NCBI GenBank assembly: GCA_937902295.1
Contig: CALGUM010000078.1
Coordinates: forward strand, 1-9,950
Direction: 5' to 3'
Length of the DNA: 9,950 bases
Source of the DNA: an uncultured Candidatus Saccharibacteria bacterium
GTDB lineage: Bacteria > Patescibacteriota > Saccharimonadia > Saccharimonadales > Saccharimonadaceae
Under the pieces are notes generated by a model. It worked only from the letters and a program-made list of their open reading frames with translations, had not been told where the DNA came from and made no database searches. This document shows positions 6,462 to 9,950 of the stretch, in pieces (position 1 is the first letter of the stretch; each line of letters begins with the position of its first letter). The translations under genes were made by a program, and so were the position numbers.

Positions 6462-7865
6462 TTAGAACCCTCCGGGATCTCCAGGGGGTGCACCGCCACC
6501 GCCATTGTCCACCTCGGGGGTGGGAATGACGATGGGCGCCGGCTCCGGGGTGGAGCCGACAGGGGGTGCAGCCGGTTGCGGAGGGGCAGGTGGTGCAGGC
6601 GGCACATACGGAACCGCCGGGGGCGGCGTCCATGGCTGCTGCACGCCAGGTCCGGGGTTCACATTCGGGCCTCCACCGATCGGCGCATTGCCGCGGGGGT
6701 AGGGATCCGCACCGGGAACCTTCGGCGCGGGAGGCGGCGGAGGCTGTGTCGTACCCGGGGGCGGCGACACAGGCGGCGGGCCGGGAGGATGTGTCGTCAC
6801 CGGCGGCGGTCCGCCACGTCCCGGAGGAGGCGGCGTGACAATCGACGGCGTGTCGGACGGTGGCGGTCCACCACGTCCCGGAGGAGGTGGTGGGGGGCCG
6901 TTCTTGATGACTGCCTGAGGCAGCCACCAGATGTTGAGGCAGTCGACGAAAATTCCGGCGTCTGCTCTCAGCCCGCCAACTTTACCCTCGCGGTAGGCGA
7001 GTGGAGAAAGCGACACACGGACCATCTTGCGACAATCCGTGAAATCCTCCATTTTGTCACCTTCGAGTCCGCGTGTATTGATGATGCACTGGTGACGGAC
7101 AACCGACAACTTGTCAGCATCGTTGCCAATCAGTGCACGCGCATCCTTACGCGCAGCCTCGTCCGACTTCTCGCCGACACTCATGTTGAACACATGGATT
7201 ACCCGTGTGTCCACATCGGTGGCCTCGCCCCAGGTTTCGACATCATTCCAGTCGAAGCCTGTCTTCGCCTTGCGGGCATTGACACCATCCTTGTACCACT
7301 GCTGGTCACCAATGCAGGTAACCAACTCAGCCCAGTTTCGTACCGGGCTGCACTTCATCGCGTCCGCATAAGTTGCGGGCGAACGCGGGTCGGAGGTGGT
7401 GTCGACAGGTGCAGGCGTGCGCCCGACCTGATCGACCAGCGGCAAGCTTCGCAGCTGGCCATCGGAGTCGCGAACTCCCGCATCGCCGTCGGACGGCGCC
7501 GGAGCTGTCTCTGTATCGCCGTCAGACGGCGTGGGAGTTGTCTCCGGGTCGTCACAGGCAGGGGAGGCTTTACGCTCCCGCAACCGACGCTCTACGTCTT
7601 CGACTTTCTCCTGATCGAGTTCACCGTTGTCGTTGGTAAGTCCGATCAGCTGCGACAGGGAATGATCCCCGTCCAGTCTTGACGCCTCGCGTGCTTTTTC
7701 GATCTGGCTGAAAGCCGATTCGATGTGCTCGCAAGGAATGTTCTCTGCTGCGCCATTCGGCGACAACGGATACGGAGACCAACTTTCGGTCTCATCGGCG
7801 GACCCGCACGCAGCGAGTCCGAACGTGGCCAGTAAGACCACTAGTGCCATGATCAGCTTACGCAT
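6462..7865 (-). CDS. Proline-rich secreted lipoprotein, actinobacterial-like, function unknown
   Basis: From ATG7865 the product is 467 residues. It has a type II signal peptide (MRKLIMALVVLLATFGLAAC) with lipobox LAAC and lipidated C20. A mature region follows (about 21-321) with several cysteines, including MKCSP, VTCIGD, HQCII, TDCRK and VDCLN, and short SDGD repeats near residues 110-130. Residues about 323-467 are a low-complexity proline/glycine tail in which PPPPGRGGPPP occurs twice. I do not recognise the globular part. GC content and codon use are far from those of neighbouring genes, suggesting transfer from an actinobacterium. An in-frame GTG at 7871 is possible, but ATG7865 fits the GGAAGG ribosome site better (9 bases). 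It overlaps the upstream membrane-protein gene by 8 bp, implying translational coupling. Attachment to its own or a neighbouring cell surface is inferred from lipidation and the proline-rich stalk. Confidence 0.8.
   Translation of the reverse strand: MRKLIMALVVLLATFGLAACGSADETESWSPYPLSPNGAAENIPCEHIESAFSQIEKAREASRLDGDHSLSQLIGLTNDNGELDQEKVEDVERRLRERKASPACDDPETTPTPSDGDTETAPAPSDGDAGVRDSDGQLRSLPLVDQVGRTPAPVDTTSDPRSPATYADAMKCSPVRNWAELVTCIGDQQWYKDGVNARKAKTGFDWNDVETWGEATDVDTRVIHVFNMSVGEKSDEAARKDARALIGNDADKLSVVRHQCIINTRGLEGDKMEDFTDCRKMVRVSLSPLAYREGKVGGLRADAGIFVDCLNIWWLPQAVIKNGPPPPPPGRGGPPPSDTPSIVTPPPPGRGGPPPVTTHPPGPPPVSPPPGTTQPPPPPAPKVPGADPYPRGNAPIGGGPNVNPGPGVQQPWTPPPAVPYVPPAPPAPPQPAAPPVGSTPEPAPIVIPTPEVDNGGGGAPPGDPGGF
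6805..6887. repeat. 26-bp direct repeat inside the proline-rich tail
   Basis: Positions 6805-6830 and 6862-6887 are identical except for one base (G/A), and each encodes PPPPGRGGPPP or a near variant. The copies are 57 bp apart, a multiple of three, so slippage or recombination between them would change tail length without breaking the frame. Confidence 0.75.
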
Positions 7866-8292
7866 GATCACTCACCTTCCTTTCATTCTCATTGCTGCGT
7901 GGGCCGTCGATACTGTTGATGATCAATGCGCCGATGGCGCATGTGCTCAGTGCGATTATCGCCGTCATGGTTGCTCGTGACCAGATCCCACTCCAAGCGA
8001 ATGCCCAGAGATTGAACCCAGCCGCCGCCAATAGCAAAGAGGCGATTAGAGCTGCAATGAGCCCAATTTCCCTCTTGCTGTAGTGGTTGTTCCGTCCGAA
8101 CCAGGCGATCAAGCCAAGTACGGCAAAAACAGCTATGGCCACGACGATCAGCGCGAGCCCACCGTTGAAGAGTGTAGCGACTTTGTTAAAGCCGCTCACC
8201 GCATTGAAGCCGACGCCCGTTTGGGCGCCAGTGTACCACACGCCGGTTAGGAATGCTACGAGTAGCATTCCCATTGCCACGATAAACCTCAT
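7858..8292 (-). CDS. Four-helix integral membrane protein, unknown function
   Basis: A 144-residue protein that is mostly membrane: helices at about 3-21, 43-66, 76-97 and 106-128, a short polar loop RNNHYSKRE between helices two and three, and a hydrophilic C-terminal tail of about 16 residues. No family is recognised. ATG8292 has a good ribosome site (AAGGAAG, 8298-8304). Its last eight bases overlap the start of the lipoprotein gene, so the two proteins are probably made together and may form a membrane plus surface pair. Composition matches the lipoprotein rather than the surrounding chromosome. Small multi-helix proteins next to lipoproteins occur in actinobacterial conjugative and secretion loci, but no conjugation gene is visible, so that link is only a suggestion. 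Confidence 0.75.
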   Translation of the reverse strand: MRFIVAMGMLLVAFLTGVWYTGAQTGVGFNAVSGFNKVATLFNGGLALIVVAIAVFAVLGLIAWFGRNNHYSKREIGLIAALIASLLLAAAGFNLWAFAWSGIWSRATMTAIIALSTCAIGALIINSIDGPRSNENERKVSDHA

Positions 8293-8308
8293 GTCTTCTT
8301 CCTTTCCT

Positions 8309-8356
8309 GGGGCCCGCGGATGCGGGATGGATACCGCTATCCGCGGTCACTGCCCC
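8309..8356 (-). other. GC-rich stem-loop in the leader of the membrane-protein gene
   Basis: Nested inverted repeats: GGGGC (8309-8313) with GCCCC (8352-8356), and CCGCGGAT (8314-8321) with ATCCGCGG (8339-8346). There is also an internal alternative, GGATA with TATCC. On the mRNA the structure ends directly before the ribosome site of the membrane-protein gene. It may regulate translation or be a carried-over terminator from the donor; it does not match a riboswitch class I know. Confidence 0.45.
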
Positions 8357-8452
8357 AAGTTGGGAGCAGCGTAACTGGCGACGAAGGGGGTCATCGCGCA
8401 GATATGCTGCTCTCAACGGGAGAGGAAGAAAAGCTAATTATACAAAATTCAC

Positions 8453-8569
8453 GTCTTGTATGGAGTATCCGGTAAGGGAACTCAACATACAGCTGCAAAT
8501 GCAGCAAAAAACCCACGAACGATACTGTTTCGTGAATTCGTTGCTACATTTGCAGACTATATACAAGAC
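8453..8569. repeat. Outer inverted-repeat arms around the right-end hairpin
   Basis: GTCTTGTAT (8453-8461) and ATACAAGAC (8561-8569) are exact reverse complements separated by 99 bp. They enclose the 63-nt hairpin at 8493-8555. The right arm overlaps the first three bases of the right island repeat. The spacing is asymmetric: 31 bases between arm and hairpin on the left, 5 on the right. Confidence 0.5.
8493..8555 (-). terminator. Long hairpin with internal U-tract; probable - strand terminator or structured RNA
   Basis: A 63-nt element forming a stem of 27 paired positions around a 9-base loop: CTGCAAATG with CATTTGCAG, AGCAA with TTGCT, CACGAA with TTCGTG, joined by short imperfect stretches. 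As - strand RNA these stretches are four G-U pairs and one C-U mismatch. On the + strand they are five mismatches, which favours the - strand transcript. The inner stem on the - strand is followed by GG and six T, like an intrinsic terminator. Unusually, sequence beyond the U-tract pairs back to extend the stem. Confidence 0.6.
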
Positions 8570-8631
8570 ATAGCCTGATTTTCAATGTACCCAAAGTGAC
8601 AAGCTGTTACTCCACATACTCCTCACTGACA
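8506..8631 (-). ncRNA. Candidate short transcript between strong promoter and hairpin terminator
   Basis: A - strand transcript starting near 8631 (promoter at 8638-8666) and stopping at the T-tract 8506-8511 would be about 126 nt, with no convincing reading frame. It would cross the right island repeat and end in the extended hairpin. I match it to no known RNA family. If termination is incomplete it would instead be the long leader (about 340 nt) of the membrane-protein and lipoprotein genes. Expression is inferred from promoter and terminator signals only. Confidence 0.3.
8567..8584 (-). repeat. Right inverted repeat of the island
   Basis: GACATAGCCTGATTTTCA, the reverse complement of 6356-6373 with one mismatch. 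It also sits between a TTGAAA (- strand, 8585-8580) and a TATAGT (8561-8556) with 18-bp spacing, so the repeat forms the spacer of a possible inward-reading promoter. The left copy has only a poor counterpart of these hexamers. Confidence 0.75.
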
Positions 8632-8637
8632 CTTTAG

Positions 8638-8666
8638 ATATTATCACATAATCATTAAAAAGTCAA
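8638..8666 (-). promoter_or_regulatory. Strong sigma-70-type promoter reading into the island
   Basis: On the - strand: -35 TTGACT (8666-8661), a 17-bp spacer and -10 TAATAT (8643-8638), in AT-rich DNA between the MMPL gene and the right inverted repeat. Transcription would start near 8631, outside the island, and run through the repeat toward the membrane-protein gene. The rest of 8585-8711 shows no gene. Confidence 0.7.
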
Positions 8667-8711
8667 TAGTATACATACTAATTATGCTAAAGTAGCAAGT
8701 AATATATACGA

Positions 8712-9950
8712 CTACTGTTTTTTGGCTGTTTCGCCCTCGATAGACACATGAGGTACGATACGGTCTAGCCACTTCGGGAGCCACCATGCGCTGCTACCCA
8801 GCAGTTGCATCACAGCAGGGACGATAGTGAGCCGTACGACAAATGCATCTATAAATATACCGACAGTCAAGGCGAAACCAAGCGCCTGGACGGTAGTGTC
8901 GTGGTTAGAGATAAATCCTGCGAACACGGCCACCATGATGGCTGCCGCTGCCACGACGACGCGTGCATTTTGGTAAAACCCACGCAAGATGGCTTTTTGA
9001 GGGTCTTTCGAGTGCTGATGTGCTTCGTGCATACCGGATACGAGGAAGAACTCGTAGTCCATAGCCAGGCCAAACAATATACCGATAGCGATGATAGGAA
9101 TCATACTCACGATTGGTCCTGGCGCCTCAGCAATGCCGAACCAGCCCCATTGGAATACCGCTACGAGTGCACCAAACATGGCCATGACAGATAGCAAGAA
9201 CCCGAGCGTTGCTTTAAGTGGAATCAAGATAGAGCGAAACGCGATGATAAGCAAGATAAGCGAGAGACCTACGACAACAGCGAGATAAATCGGCAGGGCG
9301 TCAGTAAGTTTGTCATTAATGTCAATTTGCATGGCTGTGGATCCTGTCACGCCAAGTGACGCATCCTTAGTTCCTAGTAGATCTTTTCGGGTATCGGACT
9401 GGCGTAATTCGGCCACGAGTGCTTCTGTTTCGCTGGAGCTAGGGCTGGAGGTTGGTTGGACTTGGAGTACGCCAACCGTACCATTTTCTGTCGTGGTGAC
9501 GGGCGTTGCAGCGGCAACATTGTCTAGTTCACTAACCTTTTCGGCGATAGAAGCGTAAGGTACTAGGGGTGCATATTGATCGACCTGTGCATCGATTTGT
9601 GCGAGAGCGGCTTGCTGTTGACGCTCACCTTCTGTTTGTAGTGCAGTAACTTGCTCTTGGAAGGTAATTTGTTCTTCGAGTGTAGTGATCTGGGCAGCTT
9701 GTTGTTGCAAGCGAGTTTGGGCTTCGCTGGTTTGACGATCAACTTCCTGTTGGTATTCCTGCATCATTGCTGCACGTACTGTCGCACGATCCTCGTCGGA
9801 TGTTTCTGGCATACCTTCTACGAGCAGGAGGAGTGGTCCACTTGTGCCGTCGCCAAACCCTTTCGCCATCAAGTCGTAGGTGCGTCGTTCGGTCGACTCA
9901 GTGGCTGCATATTCATCAGTCGGGAGTCCCAGGCGCATGTCGAGCGCTGG
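8712..9950 (-). CDS. MMPL/RND-family membrane transporter, C-terminal part (N-terminus outside window)
   Basis: The last 412 residues of an MMPL-type, proton-driven exporter, a family that moves lipids and other hydrophobic molecules across the membrane in Actinobacteria. The visible part begins in the second extracytoplasmic domain (DMRLGLPTDEY, then FGDGTSGPLLLLVEG). It continues with five or six membrane helices, the proton-relay motif GLAMDYEFFLVSGMHEA, and the usual ending WWLPKWLDRIVP. Only the C-terminal helix bundle is seen, so the total is probably over 700 residues. Between VEG and the next conserved beta segment is a long, glutamine-rich, heptad-like stretch (9579-9791, about 70 residues), which is unusual because this loop is normally short. 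The frame is open to the right edge. The stop is TAG; no terminator follows immediately, though the hairpin at 8493-8555 lies 157 bp downstream. The substrate cannot be told. Confidence 0.9.
   Translation of the reverse strand, partial: PALDMRLGLPTDEYAATESTERRTYDLMAKGFGDGTSGPLLLLVEGMPETSDEDRATVRAAMMQEYQQEVDRQTSEAQTRLQQQAAQITTLEEQITFQEQVTALQTEGERQQQAALAQIDAQVDQYAPLVPYASIAEKVSELDNVAAATPVTTTENGTVGVLQVQPTSSPSSSETEALVAELRQSDTRKDLLGTKDASLGVTGSTAMQIDINDKLTDALPIYLAVVVGLSLILLIIAFRSILIPLKATLGFLLSVMAMFGALVAVFQWGWFGIAEAPGPIVSMIPIIAIGILFGLAMDYEFFLVSGMHEAHQHSKDPQKAILRGFYQNARVVVAAAAIMVAVFAGFISNHDTTVQALGFALTVGIFIDAFVVRLTIVPAVMQLLGSSAWWLPKWLDRIVPHVSIEGETAKKQ

Larger units (their letters stand above)
6356..8584. 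mobile_element. Candidate transferred island bounded by 18-bp inverted repeats (no transposase)
   Basis: A 2,229-bp segment whose two ends are an inverted repeat matching at 17 of 18 positions (TGAATATCAGGCTATGTC at the left; GACATAGCCTGATTTTCA at the right). Inside lie two GC-rich genes unlike the rest of the window. By hand count, 6721-6780 has 48 of 60 G/C and 7141-7200 has 33 of 60, against 25 of 60 for 2881-2940 in the kinase. The GC-rich DNA runs from about 6374 to 8435; the last 150 bp inside the right repeat are AT-rich. TGTA flanks the left repeat directly and lies one base beyond the right repeat, a possible but weak 4-bp target duplication. No transposase or integrase is present. 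Alternatives are an invertible cassette, paired regulatory sites, or a chimeric assembly. Confidence 0.5.

Noticed and set aside
6436..6927. Second - strand frame (163 codons) within the lipoprotein tail
   Set aside because: It is the alternative frame of a proline-coding GC-rich tract, with no ribosome site of its own and no domain features.
6456..7682. Long + strand open frame (408 codons) across the lipoprotein gene
   Set aside because: It is the antisense shadow of a GC-rich gene. Its translation is arginine- and glycine-rich low complexity, and the - strand frame has a lipobox, ribosome site and coupled start.
8453..8569. Integron attC site or tRNA-like element at the nested inverted repeats
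   Set aside because: The conserved attC core (RYYYAAC/GTTRRRY) is absent and no acceptor or anticodon pattern is visible.
8592..8627. Tiny - strand ORF with two tryptophan codons after GAGGAG, resembling a trp leader peptide
   Set aside because: The ribosome site is only one base from the ATG, it encodes just 11 residues, and no tryptophan gene lies downstream. It is probably chance.
6200..8711. CRISPR array or phage genes in the non-coding and GC-rich parts
   Set aside because: No regularly spaced repeats and no phage structural or replication protein can be seen.

Overview
The window looks like the chromosome of a host-dependent candidate-phylum bacterium, most likely Candidatus Saccharibacteria (TM7, Patescibacteria). 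This is inferred from gene content, not from a marker gene: an LPKTG-anchored surface protein with a DUF11-type domain, an actinobacterial-style MMPL transporter, very short or overlapping gene junctions, and apparently leaderless starts. All ten genes end in TAA or TAG; none uses TGA.

Layout. 3-251 (+) is the 3' end of folD, which overlaps a convergent single-domain response regulator (248-619, -) by 4 bp. A 62-bp divergent promoter region carries an 8+8 bp palindrome. It separates the regulator from a tight + strand run: a LuxI/FeeM-like GNAT acyltransferase (682-1428), a ThiF/E1-like adenylyltransferase (1434-2342) and a multi-pass membrane sensor histidine kinase with GAF, HisKA and HATPase domains (2343-4550). 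Together, 248-4550 reads as a candidate system that makes, modifies and senses a small molecule. This is the most interesting coding part of the window. Next come a tiny basic membrane protein (4527-4745, -) and a sortase-anchored surface protein (4835-6199, -) with a near-consensus promoter and a structured 5' leader.

6356-8584 is a foreign-looking island bounded by 18-bp inverted repeats (17/18 identical). It holds two translationally overlapped - strand genes, a four-helix membrane protein and a proline-rich lipoprotein. Both are clearly GC-richer than their surroundings and look actinobacterial. No transposase or recombinase is present. The right end also carries a 63-nt hairpin whose G-U pairs fit only a - strand transcript, and a consensus promoter just outside points into the island.

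8712-9950 (-) is the C-terminal part of an MMPL/RND-family exporter with an unusual glutamine-rich coiled-coil insertion; its N-terminus lies outside the window.

Taken together the window is rich in envelope and signalling functions: surface anchoring, lipid or small-molecule export, signal synthesis and sensing, and a possible acquisition from an actinobacterial host. The links between these parts are inference. The individual families, promoters and repeats are read directly from the sequence.
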